Below, piece by piece: positions 15,583 through 26,018 of a DNA stretch of 64,000 nucleotides. A model generated the notes under the pieces. That model had not been told where the DNA came from, made no database searches, and saw only the letters and a list, made by a program, of their open reading frames with translations. The stretch spans positions 1-64,000 of the forward strand of contig NZ_AKKE01000171.1 in NCBI RefSeq assembly GCF_000281975.1, given 5' to 3'. Every line of letters begins with the position of its first letter. Positions within the stretch are counted from its first letter, which is position 1. The stretch comes from Novosphingobium sp. AP12 (GTDB taxonomy: Bacteria; Pseudomonadota; Alphaproteobacteria; Sphingomonadales; Sphingomonadaceae). Both the position numbers and the translations under genes were made by a program.

Positions 15583-16017
15583 TTGGTCACAGGATCAGGC
15601 ACCACGGGACCCGGCGCCGCACGGCGCAGGGAACTGGACCTCCCGCTCGGCAACGATCCGGTTTCGGTGCGTCGCCGCGTCGAGGCGCTGGAGCGTGTGC
15701 TGGAGCGCGCGATCACCGTGCCCGGCATCAACCGTCAGGTCGGCCTCGATTCCATCGTCGGCCTCGTTCCGGTGGCAGGCGACCTGATCGCTGCGGCCAT
15801 GGGGATGTACCTCGTCTGGGAAGCGCGCAACCTGGGCATGTCGAAGTGGCAACTGGCGCGCATGACTGCGAATGTCGGCTTCGATACGCTTGTCGGCGCG
15901 ATCCCGCTGGCGGGGGACCTGTTCGACTTCCTGTTCCGCTCGAACAGCCGCAACCTGAAGATCATCCGCAAACACCTCGACAAGCACCATCCGCATACGC
16001 GCGTGATCGAAGGCTGA
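15583..16017 (+). CDS. DUF4112 domain-containing small membrane protein
   Basis: 144 residues from a TTG start at 15583, which has AAGAGAGG eight bases upstream; the frame is open further up but only over the upstream gene. The core ALERVLERAITVPGINRQVGLDSIVGLVPVAGDLIAAAMGMYLVWEARNLGMSKW and the second GFDTLVGAIPLAGDLFDFLFRSN match DUF4112, with two hydrophobic hairpins around G-x-x-P-x-x-GD motifs. The function is unknown. Confidence 0.8.
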   Translation: MVTGSGTTGPGAARRRELDLPLGNDPVSVRRRVEALERVLERAITVPGINRQVGLDSIVGLVPVAGDLIAAAMGMYLVWEARNLGMSKWQLARMTANVGFDTLVGAIPLAGDLFDFLFRSNSRNLKIIRKHLDKHHPHTRVIEG

Positions 16018-16055
16018 CGCTTTCGCGCCGGGTTGCATCCCGCTATGGGTGGCGC

Positions 16056-16256
16056 ATGACAGCGGCCCGCCTCATTCCCCTCTGCATCGTCCTCTCCGTG
16101 GGCGCCTGCTCCAAACCCGATACCGCGCCTGGGCCGGGGGGCGTCACCATGGGCGAGGCGCGCGCTTTGGATGAAGCCGCCGCGATGCTCGACGAACGCC
16201 GGCCGCCGGCCGAGGCGCTGCAGCCTTCGCAGGTGCAGCCGACGCCCGGTGGCTGA
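16056..16256 (+). CDS. Small lipoprotein, unknown function
   Basis: 66 residues. A signal peptide of about 17 residues ends in a lipobox VGAC (C18). The mature part is short, charged and proline-rich, with no recognised domain. It follows DUF4112 and converges with recQ (2 nt between stops). Confidence 0.65.
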   Translation: MTAARLIPLCIVLSVGACSKPDTAPGPGGVTMGEARALDEAAAMLDERRPPAEALQPSQVQPTPGG

Positions 16257-16258
16257 CG

Positions 16259-18139
16259 TCAGAACCGCTTGATGACGGCAAGGAACGCGTCGCCGTAGGC
16301 ATCGAGCTTGCGCGCGCCGACTCCGCCGACACCGCCTAGTTCGGATAGCGACGATGGCCTGGCCGCGGCCATTTCGCGCAAGGTCGAATCGTGGAACACC
16401 ACGTAAGGCGGGACGCCTGCGTCCAGCGCCAGCTCGCGGCGAAGTTCGCGCAGGGCCTCGAACAGCGGATCGCCGATGGGGTTGGCGGTGTCGCCGCTGC
16501 CGCGCTGGCGGCGCTTGCGTTCGGACTTGGGCGGCACGACGATCGCCACCGAGGCATCCCCCTTGAGGATCGCGCGCGCGTCTCCCCCGAGCGCAAGCCC
16601 GCCGTGTTCGGTGGGCGTCAGGCTGCCGCGCGCCTGCAGGGCGCGGGCGAGGGCTTTCAGCAGCGGTTTTTCATCCTCGGTGAGGATGCCGAAGACCGAG
16701 AGCTGGTCGTGCCCGCGTTGGAGCACGCGGTCGTCCGAGACGCCGGTCAGGACTTTCTCCAGATGGCCGAGACCGTAAGTCTGCCCGGTGCGGTAGACCG
16801 CCGAGAGCAGCTTGCGCGCAAGGTCGGTCACGTCGACCACACCGACCGGATTGAGGCAGTTGTCGCAGTTGCCGCAGGTTTCGGGCGGATGCTCGCCGAA
16901 GTGGCGCAGCAGCACGGCGCGGCGGCAGGCGGCGGTTTCGACAAGGCCGGCGAGGGAATCGAGGCGCTGGCGTTCGCTCGCGAGGCGGTGGGGCTCGATC
17001 TCGGAGAGGCGCTGGCGGGCGCGGGCGAAGTCGTCCGCGCCCCAGAACATCACCGCCACCGAGGGGTCGCCGTCGCGCCCGGCGCGGCCGGTTTCTTGGT
17101 AGTAGCCTTCGATCGACTTGGGGATGCCCGCATGGGCGACGAAGCGGACGTCGGGTTTGTCGATGCCCATGCCGAAGGCGACGGTAGCGACCATCACCAT
17201 GTCCTCGGACGCGACGAAGGCGGCCTGGTTGCGCGCGCGCACCTCGGGCGGCAGGCCGGCGTGATAGGGCAGCACGCGGCGGCCGGTGGCGGCGGCGAGG
17301 CTTTCGGCCAGCTGCTCCACCCGCGCGCGGGTGGGCGCGTAGATGATGCCGGGGCCGGGGTTGTCCTCGACCACGGCCTTCAGCTGGCGGCCGGCATTGT
17401 CGCGCGGCTGGATCGTGTAGCGGATGTTCGGCCGGTCGAACCCGGCGACAATCAGGCCCTCGTCCGGGATGCCGAGCTGGGCGAGGATGTCCTTGCGGGT
17501 GTGGTTGTCCGCCGTCGCCGTCAGTGCCAGGCGGGGCACGTTGGGGAAGGCGTCGAGCAGCGGGCGCAGCAGGCGGTAATCGGGCCGGAAGTCATGGCCC
17601 CACTCGGAAACGCAGTGCGCCTCGTCGATGGCGAAGAGGCCGACCCGCGCGTTCATCAGCAGCTCGCGGAAGTGCGGCTGGCTGGCGCGTTCCGGGGCGA
17701 TGTAGAGCAGGTCCAGCTCGCCGGCGCGGAAGGCGTCGAGCGTTGCCCCTCGGTCGTTGTCGGCGCTGGTCAGCGTCGCCGCGCGGATGCCGTTGGCGCG
17801 GGCCGAGCGCAGCTGGTCGTGCATCAGCGCGATCAGCGGCGAGACGACCACGCAGGTCCCCTCCAGCAGCACGGCGGGAAGCTGGTAGGTCAGCGACTTG
17901 CCCGCGCCGGTCGGCATGATGGCGAGGGTGGAGCGGCCGTGCAGTACGCGGTCGACGACCTGGTCCTGAACGCCGCGCAGCGAGGAGAAGCCGAAGACGT
18001 CGTGCAGCGCTTTCGCCACCGCTTCCTCGCTGGGCGGAATAGCGGGCGACCAGTCCACGTCAGGGGCGTGGAGGTCCATCATGTCGGCGTCGGGTTCGCC
18101 GTAGAAGGTCGTCTCGAAAGGCCAGTCGTCGTCGTTCAC
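16259..18139 (-). CDS. recQ: ATP-dependent DNA helicase RecQ
   Basis: 626 residues, a 3'-5' superfamily 2 helicase of recombination and repair. Motif I PTGAGKS (76-82) and motif II DEAH (172-175) are intact; motif VI is QETGRAGRDG. The RecQ-C-terminal zinc-binding region has the CRR...CGNCDNC cysteines, and an HRDC domain occupies the end (FEALRELRRELALDAGVPPYVVFHDSTLREMA). The length is normal for RecQ. Start is at MNDDDWPFE, 18139. Confidence 0.95.
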   Translation of the reverse strand: MNDDDWPFETTFYGEPDADMMDLHAPDVDWSPAIPPSEEAVAKALHDVFGFSSLRGVQDQVVDRVLHGRSTLAIMPTGAGKSLTYQLPAVLLEGTCVVVSPLIALMHDQLRSARANGIRAATLTSADNDRGATLDAFRAGELDLLYIAPERASQPHFRELLMNARVGLFAIDEAHCVSEWGHDFRPDYRLLRPLLDAFPNVPRLALTATADNHTRKDILAQLGIPDEGLIVAGFDRPNIRYTIQPRDNAGRQLKAVVEDNPGPGIIYAPTRARVEQLAESLAAATGRRVLPYHAGLPPEVRARNQAAFVASEDMVMVATVAFGMGIDKPDVRFVAHAGIPKSIEGYYQETGRAGRDGDPSVAVMFWGADDFARARQRLSEIEPHRLASERQRLDSLAGLVETAACRRAVLLRHFGEHPPETCGNCDNCLNPVGVVDVTDLARKLLSAVYRTGQTYGLGHLEKVLTGVSDDRVLQRGHDQLSVFGILTEDEKPLLKALARALQARGSLTPTEHGGLALGGDARAILKGDASVAIVVPPKSERKRRQRGSGDTANPIGDPLFEALRELRRELALDAGVPPYVVFHDSTLREMAAARPSSLSELGGVGGVGARKLDAYGDAFLAVIKRF

Positions 18140-18232
18140 GCGGGCGACTATGGCAGAGGCGGGCGCGACATGGAAACCGTGGGCGCGCGAGTTTCCTCCG
18201 CTTTCGCGGTCAACCGGGCCTGATTGCGACCT

Positions 18233-18799
18233 TCAGGCCCAAAGCTCGGGGTGCCTCAGCAGCAGCGCCTGGACGAGGATCAGGGTCTTCGCGTCGGCCA
18301 GCGCGCCGGACAGGGCCTGCTCGCGCAAAGTGTCGAGGGCGATCTCGTGGACGGTGATGTTTTCGTCCTCGCCATGCGCGCCGCCGCCTTCGCCGACCCG
18401 GTGCTCGGCGGAATACGGCGCGAGGTATAGCTGCACGCGCTCGGTCGACACCGGGCAGAGCGGCCAGACGTTGGCGACGGGCTCGAGTGCGCCCAGCCGC
18501 AGCCCGCCTTCCTCGAAGGCTTCCTCGACGATGCGAGCCTCGGGCGCGGCGCCATCGAGGTTGCCGGCGATCGCCTCGAGCAGCGGCGGTTCGCCCGCCG
18601 CGAGCACCGCCGCGCGGGGCTGTTCGATGAGCATGCACACGCGCCTTGCGGGGTCGTAAGGGAGGACCGCCACTGCCGAGCCATTGTCGAGCAGGTGGCG
18701 CTCGACAATGGCGCCGTCCGGCATTTCGACCTCCAGCCGGAAGAACTTGTACCACCCGTCGTAGACGAGCGTGCGGTTGGCGATGCGTGCCGTTGTCAT
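18233..18799 (-). CDS. Nudix-family hydrolase with altered Nudix box
   Basis: 188 residues from ATG 18799. The overall fold resembles ADP-ribose/GDP-mannose pyrophosphatases of the NudF/NudK kind: an N-terminal strand-rich part (YDGWYKFFRLEVEMPDGAIVERHLLDNGSAVAVLPYDP), then a Nudix box at 79-100. The box reads GNLDGAAPEARIVEEAFEEGGL, in two parts; the REx2EE core has become EEAFEE (92-97), so the conserved arginine is Glu, and the usual upstream Glu is Ala. Activity may therefore differ. Confidence 0.75.
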   Translation of the reverse strand: MTTARIANRTLVYDGWYKFFRLEVEMPDGAIVERHLLDNGSAVAVLPYDPARRVCMLIEQPRAAVLAAGEPPLLEAIAGNLDGAAPEARIVEEAFEEGGLRLGALEPVANVWPLCPVSTERVQLYLAPYSAEHRVGEGGGAHGEDENITVHEIALDTLREQALSGALADAKTLILVQALLLRHPELWA

Positions 18800-19028
18800 G
18801 GACCGAATCGTGTGCGGGTACGGCGGATGTTGCAAGTGCGAAGTAGTGCGATGGAGGCGCCGCGCGGCGGGGCGATCGATCTGATTTTTTAGCTAGCTCG
18901 TAGAAATCCCGAGCGCGTCCTTCAGCGGCAGTTGGGTGGTCCGATGATAGCAGGAAGGTGTTGTAAACGATTACGGATCGCGGGGATCCGGTCGGGTCGC
19001 AGCACTCTCAGGATCGGAAACAAGAACT

Positions 19029-19295
19029 ATGGGTCGCTACGTGCAGGATGCGTTCGTCGGGCGCGGCGAGAGCCGGTGGTGCTGGCAGAACGAGATGGAA
19101 TTCGCCGAGAAGGCACACGTCCTGAAGATGCTGGCGCGGGAACTGGGCCAGGATACCACGCCCGCCATAGACGAACTGGCGCAGCATGGCCTTGACGCCG
19201 CGCTGGGCGTGCTTTCGGTGGCGACCGGCGGCAGCGTCGGCGAGGCGTACCTGCGCCACCGCGCCCTGTGGCGGGCGGGGCAGTCGATCGCGTGA
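19029..19295 (+). CDS. Hypothetical protein, 88 residues
   Basis: Not recognised. The protein has a helical look (FAEKAHVLKMLARELGQDTTPAIDELAQHGLDAALGVLSVATGGSVGEAYLRHRALWRAG), no signal peptide and no membrane segment. The ribosome site is weak. A strong hairpin with a T-run follows at 19299-19332, which supports transcription of this strand. An 83-residue frame on the other strand over the same bases looks less protein-like. Confidence 0.5.
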   Translation: MGRYVQDAFVGRGESRWCWQNEMEFAEKAHVLKMLARELGQDTTPAIDELAQHGLDAALGVLSVATGGSVGEAYLRHRALWRAGQSIA

Positions 19296-19298
19296 AAG

Positions 19299-19332
19299 CG
19301 TTGTCCCCGGTGCGGCCGGGGACGACGTTTTC
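19299..19332 (+). terminator. Hairpin terminator, also REP-like
   Basis: GTCCCCGG (19303-19310) and CCGGGGAC (19316-19323) form an 8-bp stem extended by CGTT/GACG, followed by TTTT. It sits between the convergent small gene and metH and resembles the extragenic palindrome at 6818-6838. Confidence 0.6.
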
Positions 19333-19335
19333 GGA

Positions 19336-21969
<2,634 letters not shown>

Positions 21970-21985
21970 TGTTCTTCTCGTTGAA

Positions 21986-22507
21986 TCAGAGAGGTCGTGC
22001 GAGCACGAAGTCGTCATAGGTCTTGCCGCCCACGTCGAAGCGGCGCGTGCCGATCGTCTCGAAGCCGTGCTTGGCATAGAAGGAAAGCGCGCGGTGGTTA
22101 TCGTCCTTGACGCCGAGCAGCAGGCGGCGGGCGTCCCCCGCCTCGGCCATGACGGCCTGCATCAGGGCGCCGGCGATCGTCGAGCCCTGGAAGCGCGAGA
22201 GCAGATAGATGCGCTTGAGTTCGAGGTCGCCGGGCTCGGCGAGTTCCAGTTCGGGTTCGCAGGACAGCGCATAGCCGACGGGCGCGCCGCCGGGTTCGAT
22301 CTCGGCCAGCCACGCCTTCGCGCCGCTCGCGAGATAGGCGCGGTACTTCCCGGCCGAGTGCTGGGCCGTGCAGTGCGCGACGAGGCCCGCGCCGTCGATG
22401 AAGCCGGCGAAAGCCTCGAGGAACGTCGCCGCGCCGACCAGTGCCAGCGCCTCGGCATCCTCCGGCCCGGCCGGGCGGATGCGCCAGATGGGAATGTCTT
22501 CGGGCAC
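21986..22507 (-). CDS. GNAT-family N-acetyltransferase inserted between the two metH genes
   Basis: 173 residues from GTG 22507, one base after the stop of the metH N-terminal gene (TGA-C-GTG), so translation is probably coupled. GNAT features: RIRPAGPEDAEALALVGAATFLEAFAG at the start, LELKRIYLLSRFQGSTIAGALMQAVM (acetyl-CoA loop, here Q-G-S-T-I-A-G) and DDNHRALSFYAKHGFETIGTRRF. The metH C-terminal gene starts 17 nt after its stop. The substrate is unknown; its place inside the methionine operon suggests a related role or simply co-expression. Confidence 0.85.
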   Translation of the reverse strand: MPEDIPIWRIRPAGPEDAEALALVGAATFLEAFAGFIDGAGLVAHCTAQHSAGKYRAYLASGAKAWLAEIEPGGAPVGYALSCEPELELAEPGDLELKRIYLLSRFQGSTIAGALMQAVMAEAGDARRLLLGVKDDNHRALSFYAKHGFETIGTRRFDVGGKTYDDFVLARPL

Positions 22508-22508
22508 G

Positions 22509-23555
22509 TCAGGCCGGCAGGATGAAGGGTTCGAGGCCGGCAAGGCGCGTGACGGCCTCAAGCTGCGGCAACGTGCGCGGCGGCATGGCGGCGACCTTGT
22601 CGGCGATGGCCTTGATATGCGCCGGAGTGGAGCCGCAGCAGCCGCCCAGCACGTTGACCTGCCCAGCGATCGCCCATTCGCCGACGAAGCCCGCCGTGGT
22701 GCCGGGCATCTCGTCGTACTCGCCCAGTTCGTTGGGCAGGCCCGCGTTCGGGTAGATCATGATGAGCGTGTCGGCGGTCTCGGCCAGCGTCTTGACGTGC
22801 GGGCGCAGCTGCGTCGCGCCGAACGAGCAGTTGAGGCCGATGGTGATCGGTTTCGCGTGGCGCACCGCGTGCCAGAACGCCTCGACCGTATGGCCCGAGA
22901 GGTTGCGGCCCGACAGGTCGGTGAGCGTCATCGACAGCATGATCGGCACTTCGCGGCCGAGTTCCTGCTCAAGCTGGCGCACCGCCATGATCCCGGCCTT
23001 GGCATTGAGAGTGTCGAACACCGTCTCGATCAGGATGAAGTCCGCGCCGCCTTCGACGAGGGCCGCGGCCTGTTCCTTGTAGACGTCCGTCAGCGTGTCC
23101 CAGTCGATCTCGCGGTAGCCGGGGTCGTTGACGTCGGGGCTGAGCGAGAGCGTCTTGTTGGTCGGCCCGATCGCGCCCGCCACGAAGCGCGGGCGGCCAT
23201 CCTTGGCCTGGTACTCGTCGGCGAGGCGGCGGGCGAGCTTGGCCGATTCGACGTTGATCTCGCGCACGAGATGCTCGGCGCCGTAGTCGGCCTGGCTGAT
23301 GCGGTTGGCCGAGAAGGTGTTGGTCTCGGCGATGTCGGCGCCGGCCTCGAAGTAGGCGCGGTGGATCGCCTCGGGCACCTCGGGCTTGGTCAGCGCGAGG
23401 ATGTCGTTGTTGCCCTTCTGGTCGTGGGTCAGGCCCAGATCACCGGCATAGTCGGCTTCCGACAGCTTCCAGTTCTGGATCTCGGTGCCGAAGGCGCCGT
23501 CGGTGATGAGGATGCGCTTGGCGGCCTCGGCGAGGAATGTTTCGCGTGCGCTCAT
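22509..23555 (-). CDS. metH: Homocysteine S-methyltransferase domain of split MetH
   Basis: 348 residues, equal to the N-terminal module of MetH. The Hcy-binding barrel has the zinc ligands in GLNCSFGATQLRPHV and GGCCGSTPAHI, and the start region ILITDGAFGTEIQNWKL is typical. The ATG at 23555 overlaps the metF stop by 4 nt. It supplies bound homocysteine to the B12 module encoded by the 877-residue protein; both parts would be needed for methionine synthesis. A stand-alone betaine-homocysteine methyltransferase is unlikely given the neighbours. Confidence 0.92.
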   Translation of the reverse strand: MSARETFLAEAAKRILITDGAFGTEIQNWKLSEADYAGDLGLTHDQKGNNDILALTKPEVPEAIHRAYFEAGADIAETNTFSANRISQADYGAEHLVREINVESAKLARRLADEYQAKDGRPRFVAGAIGPTNKTLSLSPDVNDPGYREIDWDTLTDVYKEQAAALVEGGADFILIETVFDTLNAKAGIMAVRQLEQELGREVPIMLSMTLTDLSGRNLSGHTVEAFWHAVRHAKPITIGLNCSFGATQLRPHVKTLAETADTLIMIYPNAGLPNELGEYDEMPGTTAGFVGEWAIAGQVNVLGGCCGSTPAHIKAIADKVAAMPPRTLPQLEAVTRLAGLEPFILPA

Positions 23556-24457
23556 GCCGCGTTCTCCTTGGGGCGAAGGCCGAGCAGCTGGCAGATCGCG
23601 TAGGCCTGCTCGGCCTTGTTGAGGGTATAGAAGTGGAAATCGCGCGAGCCGCCTTCGTACAGGCGCTTGCACAGGTCGGCGGCGGCGACGGCCGCGACCA
23701 GCGCGCGCGGGCCGGGGCGCTCGTCGAGCCCGGCGAACATCGTCTCCAGCCAGTCGGGCACCAGCGTGTTGCCGCTCATCCGGCGGATCGCGGCGAAGCT
23801 CGTCACCGGCATGATACCTGGCAGGATCGGCGCGGTGATGCCCGCCGCCAGCGCCTTGTCTAGGAAGCGGAAGTAGGCGTCGGTCGAGAAGAAGAACTGC
23901 GTGATTGCGCGCGTCGCGCCCGCATCGAGTTTGCGCTTGAGGTTGTCGAGGTCGGCCTCGGCGCTGATGGCCTCCGGGTGAATCTCCGGATAGGCGGCGA
24001 CCGAAATTTCGAAATCGTGGCGCGCTTTCAGCCCCTCGACCAGCGCGGCGGCGCTGGCGTAGCCTTCGGGATGAGGCGTGAAGCGACCGCCGTCGGCCGG
24101 CGGCGGATCACCGCGCAGGGCGACGATATGGCGCACGCCCGCTTCCCAGTACTGGTCGGCGACTTCGGCGATCTCGTCCTTGCTCGCCGCCACGCAGGTG
24201 AGGTGCGCGGCGGGCACCAGCGACGTTTCGCGCACGATGCGCGACACCGTCGAATGCGTGCGCTCGCGCGTGGAGCCGCCGGCGCCGTAGGTCACCGACA
24301 CGAAGCTCGGGTCGAGCGGGGCAAGCTGGGTGATCGCATCCCACAGCTGCTCCTCCATCTTCTCCGTCTTGGGCGGGAAGAATTCGAAGGAGACGTTGAT
24401 GTCGCCGGGCAGCCCTGCGAAAAGCGGGGATTCTGCGGGGCGTGAAGCAGCGGTCAT
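23552..24457 (-). CDS. metF: 5,10-methylenetetrahydrofolate reductase
   Basis: 301 residues, a FAD-dependent TIM-barrel enzyme that makes the 5-methyl-THF used by methionine synthase. The catalytic Glu25 lies in SFEFFPPKTEKMEEQLW; SVTYGAGGSTRERT, LRGDPP and the QFFFSTDAYFRF segment are standard MetF motifs. It overlaps the upstream regulator gene (ATGA) and the downstream metH N-terminal gene, each by 4 nt, so the operon is translationally coupled. Confidence 0.95.
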   Translation of the reverse strand: MTAASRPAESPLFAGLPGDINVSFEFFPPKTEKMEEQLWDAITQLAPLDPSFVSVTYGAGGSTRERTHSTVSRIVRETSLVPAAHLTCVAASKDEIAEVADQYWEAGVRHIVALRGDPPPADGGRFTPHPEGYASAAALVEGLKARHDFEISVAAYPEIHPEAISAEADLDNLKRKLDAGATRAITQFFFSTDAYFRFLDKALAAGITAPILPGIMPVTSFAAIRRMSGNTLVPDWLETMFAGLDERPGPRALVAAVAAADLCKRLYEGGSRDFHFYTLNKAEQAYAICQLLGLRPKENAA

Positions 24458-25440
24458 GTCAGGCTCGTCTCTCGGTTGGCAGTGTCGGTGGTGGAGTCGC
24501 GCCGCGCCGTCCAGATCTTCACGGTGAGCGGGTCGCCATGAAGCGCCACCGGAGGAGCGGGCTCAAGCCCCGCTCCGGCCAGCAGCGCCAGCATCTGCTC
24601 GTCCGAAAAGCCCAGGCGCGCGTGGGCGTGGCGCTCGCGCAGTTCCTCGCGCTCGTGCGCGGCGAGGTCGACGACCGCGATGCGACCGCCCGGCCGCAGC
24701 ACGCGGGCCGCTTCGCCCAGCACCGCGCCGGGGTCCTGCGAATAGTGCAGCACCTGGTGGAACAGCACGGTGTCGAACGCGTCGGCGGCGAAGGGCAGGG
24801 CGCCGAAGTCGCCCTGGACGAGGTCGACCTTGTCCGCCGGCAGCGCCTGCAGGCGCGCCCGCGCGATCCGCAGCATCTCGGGGCTCTTGTCGAGCGCGGT
24901 CACGCGGCCGGCGCGTGCGGCGAGCAACTCGGCCATGCGTCCGGTGCCGGTACCCACGTCGAGCAGCGCGCCGAGCGGCTGCGTTTCCAGCGCGCCGAGC
25001 AGCGCGGCTTCCACCGGCGCGTCGGCGCCGTGCAGGCGGCGCAGTGTATCCCATTCCACCGCGTGGCGCGCGAAGTAGGCCTCGGCGCTCGCTTCACGCC
25101 CGGCGCGGATCGCGGCGAGCTGGCGCCGGTCCTCGGCGCAGCGCGCGGCGAACTGCGCATCGTCGCGCTCGGCCAGTTCCAGCAGCTGCGCCGATGCGCT
25201 GCCCAGCGAAGGTGGATCGTTTTCGTTGACGGCGCTGCGCAGGAACACCCAGCTGCCTTCCTTGCGCCGTTCGGCCAGGCCCGCGTCGCATAGGATGCGA
25301 ATATGACGCGAGACGCGCGGCTGGCTCTGCCCGAGCACCTGGGCAAGCTCTCCCACGGCCAGCTCCATATGCGCGAGCAGGCGCATGATGCGCAGCCGCG
25401 TCGGCTCCGAAAGAGCTCTCAGGAGGGGGTCGATCCGCAT
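24454..25440 (-). CDS. ArsR-family regulator fused to a SAM-methyltransferase domain (SahR-like)
   Basis: 328 residues. Residues 1-85 are an ArsR winged helix (LRALSEPTRLRIMRLLAHMELAVGELAQVLGQSQPRVSRHIRIL). Residues 120-310 are a class I SAM-methyltransferase fold with DVGTGTG (161-167) and the QVLHYSQDPGAVLGEAARVLRPGG stretch. SahR, an ArsR-family repressor of methionine-cycle genes that responds to S-adenosylhomocysteine, is the likely counterpart; the methyltransferase domain may serve as the SAH sensor (inference). The gene leads the metF-metH operon, and a perfect palindrome lies 7 bp before its start codon. Confidence 0.85.
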   Translation of the reverse strand: MRIDPLLRALSEPTRLRIMRLLAHMELAVGELAQVLGQSQPRVSRHIRILCDAGLAERRKEGSWVFLRSAVNENDPPSLGSASAQLLELAERDDAQFAARCAEDRRQLAAIRAGREASAEAYFARHAVEWDTLRRLHGADAPVEAALLGALETQPLGALLDVGTGTGRMAELLAARAGRVTALDKSPEMLRIARARLQALPADKVDLVQGDFGALPFAADAFDTVLFHQVLHYSQDPGAVLGEAARVLRPGGRIAVVDLAAHEREELRERHAHARLGFSDEQMLALLAGAGLEPAPPVALHGDPLTVKIWTARRDSTTDTANRETSLT

Positions 25441-25447
25441 GCCGCGT

Positions 25448-25469
25448 CATATAAAGATATCTTTATATG
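25448..25469. promoter_or_regulatory. Perfect 22-bp palindrome, probable operator of the methionine operon
   Basis: Arm CATATAAAGAT (25448-25458) is followed directly by its exact reverse complement ATCTTTATATG (25459-25469), an AT-rich island in GC-rich DNA. It is 7 bp upstream of the ArsR-type gene, where an autoregulating repressor would bind. The shape fits an ArsR/SahR operator. Confidence 0.8.
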
Positions 25470-25608
25470 TTCGCAAGCCCTAGGAAATCAGCGGATTTCG
25501 GCCCTTAACAATCCTATTTGCGTTGCACCATTGTCTCGTCTAAAGAATGGCCCTGCAGGCTTGCCTGCAAGCGTTGGCCTATGGGTCAAACAATGCAAGG
25601 GGATTCGC

Positions 25609-25779
25609 ATGAAGAAGATTGCTTTCGCGGCGTTCGCGTCGGTTGCCGCTCTGTCGCTCGCTGCTTGCGGTGGTGACCCGGCTCCTGAAGCCACTGAGTC
25701 GGTTGAGACCACGCCGGAAGAGATGATGACCGGTGACGCCACCGACGTTCCGACCGAGGCTCCGTCCGAGGCGATGTAA
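25609..25779 (+). CDS. Small lipoprotein, 56 residues
   Basis: Signal peptide MKKIAFAAFASVAALSLAAC with lipobox LAAC (C20), then an acidic, Thr/Glu/Pro-rich tail (DPAPEATESVETTPEEMMTG). The ATG at 25609 has AAGGGGA upstream. A very good terminator follows at 25888. The function is unknown; such entericidin-like or stalk-like acidic lipopeptides are frequent in alphaproteobacteria. Confidence 0.7.
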   Translation: MKKIAFAAFASVAALSLAACGGDPAPEATESVETTPEEMMTGDATDVPTEAPSEAM

Positions 25780-25887
25780 TCGGCGCAGGGGGCTGGCGCT
25801 GCTTCGGCAGGCTGCTGATCCCCGCCGCTTTCCGTTTCGGAACCTTCACGGGAACCGATGGAAAGTCCGTTTCACAACGGACAGAAG

Positions 25888-25911
25888 CCCTCCCCTGCGG
25901 GAGGGTTTTTT
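25888..25911 (+). terminator. Rho-independent terminator
   Basis: Perfect 7-bp stem CCCTCCC (25888-25894) with GGGAGGG (25899-25905), a 4-nt loop CTGC and six T (25906-25911). It ends the small-lipoprotein transcript. Confidence 0.85.
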
Positions 25912-26018
25912 GTATCCGGCGCAGACGCGGGGCGGGTTTCGTCGGCCGGACCGCGATGTCCTGACGGCGCGCGGCTTTTTGTTTGCACTGCCCCCGCCTG
26001 CCGGGCATCAACCGGGCC

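Noticed and set aside
16391..18223. A 610-residue open frame antisense to recQ
   Set aside because: RecQ motifs on the minus strand are complete; this is a codon-bias shadow.
19008..19259. An 83-residue minus-strand frame over the hypothetical gene
   Set aside because: The plus-strand frame has a following terminator and a more protein-like composition; the minus frame has no ribosome site.
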